Shown here: in pieces, positions 42,801 to 52,395 of the stretch
How positions within the stretch are numbered: position 1 is the first letter of the stretch
Layout of the letters: every line of letters begins with the position of its first letter
Translations under genes and position numbers: made by a program
The notes under the pieces: generated by a model
What the model saw: only the letters and a program-made list of their open reading frames with translations
What the model was told of the DNA's origin: nothing
The model's database searches: none
Origin: JAWBMQ01 sp038828875
GTDB taxonomy: Archaea > Nanobdellota > Nanobdellia > Woesearchaeales > JAWBMQ01
Reading direction: 5' to 3'
NCBI GenBank assembly: GCA_038828875.1
Contig: JAWBMQ010000002.1
Location: 74,536 to 138,535, forward strand
DNA length: 64,000 bases

Positions 42801-45322
42801 AAATGAAAAAGATATTTTGGTTTGTTTTTTTGTTTTTTGTAGTTTCTGTTTATTCTAAATTGGAGTTTGAAATTGATGCAGCTTCCTATTTGAACAATTA
42901 TTTTATACCTGAAAATCAATACATAGTTGGATATCAAAAAAGTAGTGAAGATGATATTATTTTATATATTCCTCAAAAGTTTCAATTGGTTAATCTTTCT
43001 AAGTTTATTGTTAATAATCAAACGATTTTTTTTGTTCCTGTTTTTTCTATAAATTCTTCTTATTTTATGATTTATGAAAACAACGCGAAAGAAACATATA
43101 ATTTTCTTAGAATTCCTATAATTAGATTCGTAGATGAAATTTTTTCTTCAAATCAAAAGTATGATGGAAGAATCATTGATGAAGAAATTACTGCAATGGC
43201 TTTAGTGTATGCTAAAGATCAAAGTTTAAGGAATAAAGCTTTGAATTATTTATTTCAAGCAAGAGATGATAAGCTGAAATGCTTTGGAAAACCTTGCAAT
43301 ATTGAAACTACACTAAAAGTATTATATTACTTGAAAAAAGCTAACTTAACAAATTTAAAGATTTATTCTGATGCTGAATTATGGCTTAAAAGTCAAATAA
43401 AAACAAAAGACAAGCAATATGAGGTTCTCATTTCACCATCTAAATCTACAGTTTTGTGTAATATCTCTAACAAAGGAAACAATATTCCTATAACCGATAG
43501 TTATTTAATGAATGTTTCTTTTTCAGATGTTCCTTTGAAGATAAAATGTGATTCTACCGTAACTGTTACTTTTGTTTATCAATCAAATTCTTTCTACAGA
43601 AAAAGTTCAGAACTAGAATACACTTCAGGAGTGAATTGTCTTGGTAGAGAAAATATATTCAGTGAATGTAATTCTTACTTAAACATAATTGCTAAAGAAC
43701 TAGGTTTTGATGTAGATTTAAAACGATGGATTAGAAATGATTCTTTAGTTGGAAAATACATCGATGGAGAAAATCCGTATTTTATTACGAGCTATTATCT
43801 TAAAAGGATAGAAGAAAATAAAGATATGATAGATTGGTTATTGTTTAATCAAAGGAACGATGGTTCATGGAATGATGTTTATTCTACAATTTTAGCTTTA
43901 ACATTTTTGAAGGATTACAGAAATAAGAATTCTGAAAAAAAATATCAAGAAAGCTATAATTTAGGAATGATTTGGTTATTAAAGAATATAAACATTACGT
44001 TTGATTTTGCAAGAAAAGAAAGGATATTCTTGTATGAAATGCTTTATGAACTTTTCAATGATCAATATTTGCCAATAGTTGTAAATCAAAACTGGATAAT
44101 TGATTCAGTTCCATATTCTTTAGAAATTAAAAAACTAGAATTAGATAAAAGTGTTTATAATATAACTCTTGTAAGTAAAAATGGAATCATTAACTCAAAA
44201 TCAGGAATTTTAAAAGATATCAGTTTAATAGATGTTGCTCCTAAGAATAATTTGAAAAGCACTCAATATTTGGATGTTTTAATTATAAACGTTTCAAACA
44301 ATGAAATTATGAAAAGTCAAGTTTTCAGATTGCCAGTGATATTTGAAATAAAACCTTTCTTAAAATTAAAATCACATCAAATCAATCAAAAAAACAAAAC
44401 CATAATTTTTGAATTTGAAAAATCAAGCGATAGTTTTGTTTGTGATTTAACAACAGATTTTCTTGAACTTGGCATAGATAATAAAATTTACTTAGAAAAA
44501 CCAAAGGTAGAATTAGGTTATGAAATCAAGAAAAAGTATTCAGAAATAAAAAATATAGATTTTGAAATTGAATTACTTTGCAAAAGAGATAAAGATGCAT
44601 ATAAGTTTAAAAGTAATTTTAGTATAATCGTTTTCCCACAAAAAATAGTTGATTTAGTTGAAAGGAATATAACTATAAATAAAAAAGGTCAAGGACAAAT
44701 TAAAGTAGCTGTTAAAAATTTATTAAATCAAGAAGTTAAGCTTAAAGTTGAAATTTTGGATGAACCATTTTTATTTTTACCAGATAATTATATTTTATTG
44801 AAACCAAATGAAATTAAGGAGATGTATATTAAATATTCAATTCCTGATATTGATAATTACACCAACATAGCAAAATTGAAATTTTCTTATGATATTTTTG
44901 AGCAAACGTTTAACATAAAAATAGATACAAATTACAAAGAATTCAACATTTTAGATTATATTATTCCTTTGATTATAATTTTAGCTTTAATCTTGTTCTT
45001 GCGAAATCAAATCCTATGGATTATAAAATTCTTAATTCGTTCTTTACCATTATTTATTCAAAAATTATTACCTACCTTCGTTATAGATTGGGCATGGAAA
45101 GGTATTCCAAGGAATAAAGAGTTAGCAGAAAAAGTAAAAATAATTAAAGATAAAGAATATCTTTCAGAATTGCTTGATTTGATTGAATTTTACAAAGATA
45201 TTGGAAAACCAGAGTATCAAATCATCGAAATGCTAAAGAAAAAAGGATTTAAGCAAGTTGAAATTGAAACAGCATTAGAAGAGTGGAAGAAAAGACAACA
45301 AACAAAACAAACCAAAAAATAA
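42797..45322 (+). CDS. large secreted membrane-anchored protein with toroid-like repeats
   Basis: A signal peptide (residues 1-20, IFWFVFLFFVVSVYS) leads into about 730 extracellular residues and a membrane helix (YIIPLIIILALILFL). The cytoplasmic tail has about 120 residues, ending in a UBA-like three-helix motif (IIEMLKKKGFKQVEIETALEEW). Around residues 100-180 and 340-410 there are short repeats of alpha/alpha-toroid type (NQRNDGSWNDVYSTILAL), as in terpene cyclase or alpha-2-macroglobulin complement-like domains. Residues 580-720 look like beta-sandwich domains. A surface enzyme or adhesion role is possible. It overlaps scpA by 4 bp, an odd pairing of a surface protein with chromosome-segregation genes. 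Confidence 0.75.
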   Translation: MKMKKIFWFVFLFFVVSVYSKLEFEIDAASYLNNYFIPENQYIVGYQKSSEDDIILYIPQKFQLVNLSKFIVNNQTIFFVPVFSINSSYFMIYENNAKETYNFLRIPIIRFVDEIFSSNQKYDGRIIDEEITAMALVYAKDQSLRNKALNYLFQARDDKLKCFGKPCNIETTLKVLYYLKKANLTNLKIYSDAELWLKSQIKTKDKQYEVLISPSKSTVLCNISNKGNNIPITDSYLMNVSFSDVPLKIKCDSTVTVTFVYQSNSFYRKSSELEYTSGVNCLGRENIFSECNSYLNIIAKELGFDVDLKRWIRNDSLVGKYIDGENPYFITSYYLKRIEENKDMIDWLLFNQRNDGSWNDVYSTILALTFLKDYRNKNSEKKYQESYNLGMIWLLKNINITFDFARKERIFLYEMLYELFNDQYLPIVVNQNWIIDSVPYSLEIKKLELDKSVYNITLVSKNGIINSKSGILKDISLIDVAPKNNLKSTQYLDVLIINVSNNEIMKSQVFRLPVIFEIKPFLKLKSHQINQKNKTIIFEFEKSSDSFVCDLTTDFLELGIDNKIYLEKPKVELGYEIKKKYSEIKNIDFEIELLCKRDKDAYKFKSNFSIIVFPQKIVDLVERNITINKKGQGQIKVAVKNLLNQEVKLKVEILDEPFLFLPDNYILLKPNEIKEMYIKYSIPDIDNYTNIAKLKFSYDIFEQTFNIKIDTNYKEFNILDYIIPLIIILALILFLRNQILWIIKFLIRSLPLFIQKLLPTFVIDWAWKGIPRNKELAEKVKIIKDKEYLSELLDLIEFYKDIGKPEYQIIEMLKKKGFKQVEIETALEEWKKRQQTKQTKK

Positions 45323-45328
45323 TCATAA

Positions 45329-46846
45329 TTAATCATAAATTCCATAAAGAAGCATTTTCCAAGTAGCTACTGACCAAAGTTGCATTAAAGAACCTTTAGG
45401 TTCAAAAGTAGAATCTGTTATTTCTGGCAAAGAAAAAATAATTCCATCTTTCCAAAACTTCTCGTTTAAATTTTGAATCTTTTCTAAATATTTTGAATAA
45501 TGAGAATCTATTTTATTTTGATTCATCAATTTTTTTATCAATAATCCAAAGTAATTGGTCAAAAACAACCAAGCATCTCCTGAATGATAACTTTCTGGAT
45601 TTTCTCCAGTATGGATTGATTTGTAGTTTTTACTATTAACATTTTCAGTGGTTATCGCAAAAAATCTTTCATTCGATATGGAATAATTTTCTATGATATA
45701 GTCAAGGTAGTTGATAAAAACAACATCTAAATAAGGCAAAAAGTTAGCAGCTAAGATTATATTATAATCAAAATTATTTTTCATTTTTTCCTCAACTTTT
45801 TTTATTATATCTTCTTGAGAATACTTATTAAAAAGCATTCTATTAACTTCATACCATAATGCATGAATTTCTATTGCATCTCTACTCTTTGTATCTGTCC
45901 AAGAGACTTTGTCAGGAATAATTAATTCTTCATCTATTGTGTAGTTTTTAAAAAGATCAACAATTTCTTTTGCTTCTTTTTCTAAACCAAATTTGATGCA
46001 ATATTTAGCAATAAGCAAAGGACCATCAAAAGATAATGTTTCAGTTTCAGGAATTCTATTTAAAAGTTTTCCTCTAGAAATAATTTCATTTGCAACTGTT
46101 TTTAACATTTCTTTATTTTTGAATGCTTTAAAACTGTAAGCAAAATCTCTAATCCAAAATTGATCAAACCACCAAAATCCAGCAAACGGTAAAAAAGTTC
46201 CTTTATATTTAACAAAAAATTTACTTAAAGAATAATCTACATCACTTATATCAGGTACATTTGGTTTTATGTTTTCTCTATTGATTAAATATGTTTTTTC
46301 ATCAAAAATTTGGTAAACATTCAAATAAAAATTTTTCTCAAAGGTCCTTACTTTATACATCCAATATTCATTAATTTCAGAACCTCTTTTTTTATCAAAA
46401 TCCCAAATTAATTTTTCCCAACCAATTTCTTCAACCTTAGAGATTTCGCCTTTAACAACCAATTTCTTATTAAAATTAAATTCAAAAGAGTGATCTTTGA
46501 TTTTTAATTCCTTTCCAAATGGTTCAAAATTGTATCTATTCATGAAATCTAGATAAATATCTAAATATTCTAAATTATGATTGATTCTTAAACCATTGTC
46601 TAATTCAAAATCTATGTATTTATCATCTGAAAAAAGTACTAGTTTATTTCTTTGTTCAAATACCTTTTTTACATCAAAATCAACATAAATTGAAAGTACT
46701 CTAATTGGTTCTTTTTCTAGATCATACCTTAAAAAGTATCCAAAGAACTTTGATTTTGTGTCAAAGAGAGGAATAGCAAAGTAATCTCCATAATGATTTA
46801 CAATAGTTGCAAATTTATTATTCTTATTAATTATGTTTCTTAGCAT
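45329..46846 (-). CDS. glycogen-debranching-type amylo-alpha-1,6-glucosidase
   Basis: The C-terminal 320 residues form the (alpha/alpha)6 barrel of the GDE_C family: GFWWFDQFWIRDFAYSFKAF near residue 225, RIPETETLSFDGPLLIA, SWTDTKSRDAIEIHALWYEV and SYHSGDAWLFLTNYF. The ending GSLMQLWSVATWKMLL is also typical. The N-terminal 200 residues are the beta-rich partner domain. It would hydrolyse alpha-1,6 links in glycogen-like polymers. The product is cytoplasmic, 505 aa, shorter than bacterial forms. It is last in a minus-strand series but separated by 69 bp, so it may have its own promoter. No other glycogen genes are in the window. Confidence 0.85.
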   Translation of the reverse strand: MLRNIINKNNKFATIVNHYGDYFAIPLFDTKSKFFGYFLRYDLEKEPIRVLSIYVDFDVKKVFEQRNKLVLFSDDKYIDFELDNGLRINHNLEYLDIYLDFMNRYNFEPFGKELKIKDHSFEFNFNKKLVVKGEISKVEEIGWEKLIWDFDKKRGSEINEYWMYKVRTFEKNFYLNVYQIFDEKTYLINRENIKPNVPDISDVDYSLSKFFVKYKGTFLPFAGFWWFDQFWIRDFAYSFKAFKNKEMLKTVANEIISRGKLLNRIPETETLSFDGPLLIAKYCIKFGLEKEAKEIVDLFKNYTIDEELIIPDKVSWTDTKSRDAIEIHALWYEVNRMLFNKYSQEDIIKKVEEKMKNNFDYNIILAANFLPYLDVVFINYLDYIIENYSISNERFFAITTENVNSKNYKSIHTGENPESYHSGDAWLFLTNYFGLLIKKLMNQNKIDSHYSKYLEKIQNLNEKFWKDGIIFSLPEITDSTFEPKGSLMQLWSVATWKMLLYGIYD

Positions 46847-46915
46847 AAATTACTCTGTAATTCTTTATTTTTTAATCTTTTTAATCATTCTTTAATAGTT
46901 TCTAAGTGAATTCTT

Positions 46916-48271
46916 TTAAAACATATTTAATTCTTTGAGTTTATTGTATATCTTTTCTTCTAAATTAGAAAGAGCAAAAGAAAAGTCTATGTTAGATGAT
47001 TCTAAAATTAATGGTTTTATAAGATTATTGTAATATTCTTTCAAAGGGGTAAATATTCTAGGAATTATTCCGACATAGCCTTTTTCAAGAACTAATTCAG
47101 GATACTCTTCAATATTTTCTTTTAAAACTTTTAAATCCTTTCTATATATTTCTAAGCCATCGAAATAGAAGCCTAAATCATAAAATTTTCCAGCATAATT
47201 GTTTAAGCAAATGTTTTGTATTGTGTTGTGGGTTTGAATTATATATTCAAGAATCCCATCTCTTCCAAATTTATGTTCTATAGTTTTTAAAAATTTAGAA
47301 TCTTTATTTGAAATTTTTTCCAATGCATTATCAATATGATAAGTAGTTACATTGTTCAAAAATAAAAGAAATTTTTCAAATTCTTTTACTTGATGCTTTG
47401 AGATAGGAATTCTATAGTTGTAATCATATTTCTCTTTGAACAATAAACCTTTTATTTTTAAAAGGAAATCCTCAATTTTAATTTCTAAAAAATCTAATTC
47501 TTTTCTTTGCTCATTGTTTAGTAAAACACCAAACAAATCTCCATCAAAATCTAATATTTTTCCATCTTTTGAAAAGTAATCTATTAAGAAAGAAAAGTTC
47601 ATAAATAAACTGTAATATGATGCTAATGCTAAATCTTGGGTAGGATTATTATTTAAATTATTCATTGTTTCTAATTTTAAAAGATTTTTATAATCAGAAT
47701 TATTAGCAATATGATCTCTAGCAAAATAAATTAAATTATAAATTCCTTCAGGATTTAAGAAATTTTTTGCTTCAATTTTTAAACCGTTTATTAATAAATC
47801 ATTTACAAACTCTAAATCTTTAATGTTTTTTATTTTATTGTAAATTTCAGAGTCTGGGAATTCTTCAGCATTTTTTTCAAGTTTATTTATAAATTTACTA
47901 AAATTGTATATGTTTTTAAGGTATTTTTTATTAGTTTCATCAAACATTAAACAATCGATTGCTCTTGTTTTACTTCCTTCGTTCGATATTTCATAAAATA
48001 TATTATCCTTTGATAAAACTATACATTCGTACTTATTTTCAGAATTTATAAGATCGTTTTTTCCTATTTCATAGTGAAAAAGTTTATCTTCTGGATTTCC
48101 ATTTGCTGTTAAAATTTTTTTTATGTAATAATTAGAATCATCTCTATAAAATTTGTTCTTCAGATATTCTAGATCAATATTTTCTATTTTCTCAGGTTTT
48201 TCTGAAAAATATAGGTTATATAAAAAATCTTCAAAGGAATTAGAGGTATTTTCTTCTGAATCGAATTCCAT
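46916..48271 (-). CDS. hypothetical protein, tandem paralogue (copy 2)
   Basis: The family is unknown. This 451-aa helical protein shares its C-terminal 150 residues in pattern with the gene just upstream: FGRDGILEYIIQTHNTIQNI here versus YGKEGILNYLKQGIQTINRI there, and LGFYFDGLEIYRKDL versus TGLYFNGEKFIREKY, each followed by YPEL. Unlike its neighbour it has no membrane segment. It starts 19 bp after the neighbour ends and is probably co-transcribed. The pair appears to be a gene duplication that diverged strongly. Confidence 0.7.
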   Translation of the reverse strand: MEFDSEENTSNSFEDFLYNLYFSEKPEKIENIDLEYLKNKFYRDDSNYYIKKILTANGNPEDKLFHYEIGKNDLINSENKYECIVLSKDNIFYEISNEGSKTRAIDCLMFDETNKKYLKNIYNFSKFINKLEKNAEEFPDSEIYNKIKNIKDLEFVNDLLINGLKIEAKNFLNPEGIYNLIYFARDHIANNSDYKNLLKLETMNNLNNNPTQDLALASYYSLFMNFSFLIDYFSKDGKILDFDGDLFGVLLNNEQRKELDFLEIKIEDFLLKIKGLLFKEKYDYNYRIPISKHQVKEFEKFLLFLNNVTTYHIDNALEKISNKDSKFLKTIEHKFGRDGILEYIIQTHNTIQNICLNNYAGKFYDLGFYFDGLEIYRKDLKVLKENIEEYPELVLEKGYVGIIPRIFTPLKEYYNNLIKPLILESSNIDFSFALSNLEEKIYNKLKELNMF

Positions 48272-48290
48272 TTTAGATCCTAGTAATTAT

Positions 48291-49901
48291 TTAATTTTTT
48301 AGCTTATAAAAATAATGATTTTCTATTTCTCTTCTAAGTAAATCCCATTCAAAACCATTTTTATTTTTAGCTACAATATTATAATACTCCTTAACTAAAT
48401 CTCCAGGAAATTCCTCAATTCCAAAAAATAAATGTTCCTTTGACAATTCAGGATATCTTTCTAATATTTTATTTAATGCAGGAAAGTATTTCTCTCTGAT
48501 AAATTTTTCTCCATTAAAATAAAGTCCTGTATCTTGTATTGCATTAATTTCAATAGGTAGTTTATTTTTATAAGGTATATTTTTTTCATAATTATATCCA
48601 TATGAGATTTTAGTTAAAATTCTATTTATAGTTTGTATTCCTTGTTTTAAATAGTTTAAAATTCCTTCTTTTCCGTATTCTGCATCTAAAAATCTATAAA
48701 ATTCACTTTCAAAATCAGTTAATTTATCCACAGCAGAATAAAGGTATTGCTCTATTTCATTGGTCATGATAGCAACTAAATCCAGAGCCATCTCTTCTTT
48801 AGCATTTCTTTGGTTTTTCCAAAGCATATCCAATGTTTTCCAATTCTTCTTTACTTTTTCAAGATTATCCTTACCTATTTTTGTTTTTATTTTATTAATA
48901 TCATCATAGGAATAACCTAAATACTCTCTTAGGTATTCAAAATTTTTCTTGTCTATTGCCATTCCATTACTGTAGTAAATCATTAAAGGAATCCCCCAAC
49001 CTCTTAAATAAACACTATATAAATCTGCAAAAAATAAATCGAAACTAGGATTTTTTGTGAAAGTTTCACTTGCTGATTTTTTATTTAAATATTCTTTTGT
49101 TTCTTTTACAAAATCAATTAATGATTCCAAATCAGAATATTTGAATGTTCCATAGTTTTTCTTATACATGTATGTTTCTAAAACATTTTGAACTCCTTTT
49201 ATGTTTAATATTCCTGGATAATTTTTTATCTCTGAAAATATAAATTGTTCAGAATATTCTTGCCACAATTCATTATTGATTATTTTCATTAATTTTAAAA
49301 TGTTATCTTGATCATCAGTATACTTCAAAATTTGCATTATTGCTTTGCTTGAGTTATAAATGTTTCTAAATCTTACCTTATATTCGTTTTCTAAAGAGTT
49401 AGGTAAAAGAGGCTCTATTGCTAATGTTTCATCTCTTCTCAATCCTTTTAATTTGTATTTATTAATATCATAGTCAAGTCTATAAATATCTACTGTTGTC
49501 AAAGGAATTGAAATTTCTAAATTATCTAAGTTTGGATAATATTTGAATTCTTCTAAATTATATTTATGATAGTTATCGTTTAAAATAAAATCATCTATTG
49601 AAAGAAATTTATCTTCGTGAATATAATTTAATTCTTGTTTCATGTATTGAGCATATTCATCAGTAATGGAAGGTTCATAAATGTAAATGGGTTTAACTTC
49701 TTCATTTTTATTATCAAAAGGTACTTGTTTTCTATTTTCAATAAATTTGTTTCCATAAAATCCTAAGAGAAATAATAAACTAGCTCCTGCTGAAAGCGAA
49801 ATAATTTCTTTTTTATACTTTTTAAATCCGTTTTTAAGATCCTCTATTTTTTTCTTAAATCCATTTTTATTTTCATTTTTATTTTCATTTTGTGTATTCA
49901 T
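48291..49901 (-). CDS. hypothetical membrane-anchored protein, tandem paralogue (copy 1)
   Basis: The family is unknown. After an Asn/Lys-rich start there is one membrane helix (IISLSAGASLLFLLGFYG) and about 480 mostly helical residues, probably outside the cell. The C-terminal part resembles the following gene (see 46916-48271). I choose ATG 49901, preceded by AGGTGA with 5 nt spacing; a GTG nine bases upstream overlaps that site. It heads a minus-strand unit with its paralogue. Confidence 0.7.
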   Translation of the reverse strand: MNTQNENKNENKNGFKKKIEDLKNGFKKYKKEIISLSAGASLLFLLGFYGNKFIENRKQVPFDNKNEEVKPIYIYEPSITDEYAQYMKQELNYIHEDKFLSIDDFILNDNYHKYNLEEFKYYPNLDNLEISIPLTTVDIYRLDYDINKYKLKGLRRDETLAIEPLLPNSLENEYKVRFRNIYNSSKAIMQILKYTDDQDNILKLMKIINNELWQEYSEQFIFSEIKNYPGILNIKGVQNVLETYMYKKNYGTFKYSDLESLIDFVKETKEYLNKKSASETFTKNPSFDLFFADLYSVYLRGWGIPLMIYYSNGMAIDKKNFEYLREYLGYSYDDINKIKTKIGKDNLEKVKKNWKTLDMLWKNQRNAKEEMALDLVAIMTNEIEQYLYSAVDKLTDFESEFYRFLDAEYGKEGILNYLKQGIQTINRILTKISYGYNYEKNIPYKNKLPIEINAIQDTGLYFNGEKFIREKYFPALNKILERYPELSKEHLFFGIEEFPGDLVKEYYNIVAKNKNGFEWDLLRREIENHYFYKLKN

Positions 49902-50058
49902 GAATTTCACCTTAATTTTAGTTTATTTGTAAACTTTATTTACTTTTAAGTAGTTAATGTAATAAAATATAATTTATAAATTTTTTCTTAAAATTTCTTA
50001 TAAAATTTGCATATATTTGAATAAATTTTTAAAAAATAAAAACATCTAAAAAAAGAAT

Positions 50059-50838
50059 ATGCCACAAAAATCAAATCATGTTGATTTTTCAAATATTGAA
50101 TTGGTTAAGGTAGCTAAAGAAAAAATAAAACCTAAAAAAGCATTATTAATTGTTGGTTTTCCAGGAATAGGGAATGTTTCTAAGTTAGCTGCGAATTATA
50201 TTATTGATAACTTAAAGCTAAAAAGAATTTATGAAATAAAAAGCATTGATTTTCCTTTTCTTGTGATTGTTGATGAAAATGATGTTCCAAAAGAACCTAC
50301 CTGGGAAATATATGGAGGAAAAATTAAACATAAATACTTTGATTATATTTATGTTTTTACAGGAGATTTTGTTTTAGAGGACACAAAAACGAACAATTTA
50401 ATGATAAAATTTCTTGAAAACGAATTCAAAAGACTTAATGTTAAAGAGATCATTTCTTTTGCAGGAATTGCTACTGAAAGCCCTAAAGAAAAACTTTATG
50501 TGTTAAGCAATGATAAAAATAAAACAAAGTTGATTAAAAAAGAACTTAATCTTGATTCTGAATTATATGGCTTTGTAGGATATATTTCTGGAATGAATGG
50601 TGCTTTTTTGAAAACTTCAATAACAACAGTTTGCTTTTTGATTGAAACTTATGCAATTCCATATTATCAAGGAATTACTGAAACTAAATTGTTGATTGAA
50701 GCCATTAACAAAAGTTACAAGTTGAAGATTTCAGTAAAAGATTTAGAAGAAAACATCCAGAATATTAAGAAGAAGATTGAAGAAATTAACAAAGCAGAGA
50801 CTACTAAAATCGAAAAAACAATAAATTATATTGGTTAG
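50059..50838 (+). CDS. PAC2 family protein (proteasome assembly chaperone-like)
   Basis: This 259-aa soluble protein is of the PAC2/PbaB type, an ATP-independent archaeal homologue of proteasome assembly chaperones. Motifs include ALLIVGFPGIGNVSKLAANYI (residues about 28-48), IISFAGIATESP and YGFVGYISGMNGAFL. A helical tail follows (LEENIQNIKKKIEEI). The ATG sits about 30 bp from an AT-rich TATA-like run (near 50025-50035), with no Shine-Dalgarno site, so it should be leaderless. It converges with the Tyr-rich gene, 2 bp apart. Confidence 0.9.
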   Translation: MPQKSNHVDFSNIELVKVAKEKIKPKKALLIVGFPGIGNVSKLAANYIIDNLKLKRIYEIKSIDFPFLVIVDENDVPKEPTWEIYGGKIKHKYFDYIYVFTGDFVLEDTKTNNLMIKFLENEFKRLNVKEIISFAGIATESPKEKLYVLSNDKNKTKLIKKELNLDSELYGFVGYISGMNGAFLKTSITTVCFLIETYAIPYYQGITETKLLIEAINKSYKLKISVKDLEENIQNIKKKIEEINKAETTKIEKTINYIG

Positions 50839-50840
50839 TT

Positions 50841-51287
50841 TTATTTCTTCTTTGAATATCTTTTATATGCTTCGTAAAATCTTCTATTACTTTCTTTTCT
50901 CATTGCATTTATTTTATTGATTACATCAACTACTTTTTTATAACTTTCTTGATAAAGTTTTCTGTAAAGATATTCTTCTGCGGGTCCATAATCCTTTCTA
51001 TTTCTAAGTTGCTTCATATATTTAATGTTTCTTTCTACTTCATTCAATGTTTCGGTATAATAATTTTTATTTTTCTTTCCTGAAAAATAATTTTTTATGC
51101 TGCTATATGTTTTATAGAAAAAATTCTTTACTGAGTTATATACTTTAGAAGCTATAGATTTTACTCCTTCATAAATCTTGTAAAACGGTTTATAAAATTC
51201 GTTGTGGTAGTAATTGCTGTAATTTTTACTATATCGTCCTGCTTCAAAATAATCTCCCAATCTTGTTTCAAGATTGTAGTATGCCAT
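50841..51287 (-). CDS. hypothetical Tyr/Lys/Asn-rich protein, 148 aa
   Basis: No family is recognised. Tyrosine is strikingly frequent (about one residue in six), in runs such as YSKNYSNYYHNEFYKPFYKIY. The first 75 residues have amphipathic helix repeats (VKSIASKVYNSVKNFFYKTY) that could lie on a membrane surface or aggregate. The C-terminal half is basic and helical. It stands alone on the minus strand between PAC2 and the phospholipase-like pair. The function is unknown. Confidence 0.6.
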   Translation of the reverse strand: MAYYNLETRLGDYFEAGRYSKNYSNYYHNEFYKPFYKIYEGVKSIASKVYNSVKNFFYKTYSSIKNYFSGKKNKNYYTETLNEVERNIKYMKQLRNRKDYGPAEEYLYRKLYQESYKKVVDVINKINAMRKESNRRFYEAYKRYSKKK

Positions 51288-51421
51288 GCTATTATTTTTA
51301 TTACTTTATTATTTAAAAATTTTTTTTATTATTTTTTGAAAAAATTTCAATATTTTAATTAAAATTTCAAAAATTTCTGAAAAATCATAAAATTTTTAAA
51401 AAACAAAGCATACAAAATATT

Positions 51422-52309
51422 ATGGATTTATATACCCATTTTATAACAGCTACAGTATTAAGAGAAAAAAATGATTCTTTTAATGAATTGCTATTAAAAA
51501 AAGGTCTTGATTACAATTTTATTAGATATGTTTCCTGTGCAGCAGATGTTGACAATATTTGGAGATTCTTTAAGCCAGATTATAAACCAAATCATTTTGG
51601 TAATTTTCATACTCGAAAGTTTGATGAATTAACCGATTTCTCTTTAGGACTCGCATTACATGGAGAAAAAATTACTATTAAAGATATTGAATTTAGAGGT
51701 ATAGATTATTATACACATAAGAAAAAAGGTTACATAGATCTTTTAAGAAACGATGTAAAAAAAATTTTAGAAAAATATGAATTAGATGATTTAGTTGAAT
51801 TTGATCATGGAATAATTGAGTTTGTCACTGGTCATTATCTTTTAGAAAAATATGATGCTTATGAAGAAGAATTTAGAAAAACAATGTTAAGCAAAGAATA
51901 CACTGAAAAGTTTATCAATAACATCGATCCTATCTTTAAACCATTAGGCAAAATAGTAAAACATATTGCAGTTCCTTTGCTGAAAAGCTACATCAAACAT
52001 TATGAGAATTTAGATGATATTTGCTACAGTACTTATGTTTTAGGAAAAAAGCAATGGATAAAGTTTTTTAAAAAAGATAAAGCTATAAAATCAAAGATAG
52101 AACTTGCCTTGGATGAAATTCAACCAATGCTCTATGAAAAGTTCAATAAAGATAATTTAATTTATAAAAATCTTTTTAACGATGTAATAAATTTTGATTA
52201 TACTTTATTTTTACAAGAACAGTCAAATAAAGAAAAACAATCAAACCTAATTTTACCAAATTCTACTAAAAAGGAAATAAAACTACCTGATGTTGCTTAT
52301 TATTTATAA
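51422..52309 (+). CDS. putative Zn-dependent phospholipase C-like hydrolase, copy A
   Basis: This 295-aa soluble protein has a conserved set of potential metal ligands: MDLYTHF at the start (His6), CAADVDN (about 40-46), FGNFHTRKFD, LALHGE, DYYTHKKKGY and EFDHGIIEFVTGHYL. The His/Asp order resembles the phospholipase C/P1-type zinc-hydrolase fold (Zn_dep_PLPC), which is a tentative assignment. The next gene is a clear paralogue keeping the same positions. An AT-rich TATA-like AATTTTTAAAAAA lies about 30 bp upstream. Confidence 0.65.
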   Translation: MDLYTHFITATVLREKNDSFNELLLKKGLDYNFIRYVSCAADVDNIWRFFKPDYKPNHFGNFHTRKFDELTDFSLGLALHGEKITIKDIEFRGIDYYTHKKKGYIDLLRNDVKKILEKYELDDLVEFDHGIIEFVTGHYLLEKYDAYEEEFRKTMLSKEYTEKFINNIDPIFKPLGKIVKHIAVPLLKSYIKHYENLDDICYSTYVLGKKQWIKFFKKDKAIKSKIELALDEIQPMLYEKFNKDNLIYKNLFNDVINFDYTLFLQEQSNKEKQSNLILPNSTKKEIKLPDVAYYL

Positions 52310-52395
52310 ATACGTGATTTAAAATATAACAATTAAATTTCATGTTTTTCTGAAATTTCAAAAAAATTTATAAATTATAAATTCTTAAAAAAATT

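Noticed and set aside
51288..51421. Repeated TTTCTGAAA/AAATTTCA words upstream of the two hydrolase copies as operators
   Set aside because: Similar words also occur near 52350 and 53590, but in sequence this AT-rich they are expected by chance, and the spacing to the start codons is not conserved.
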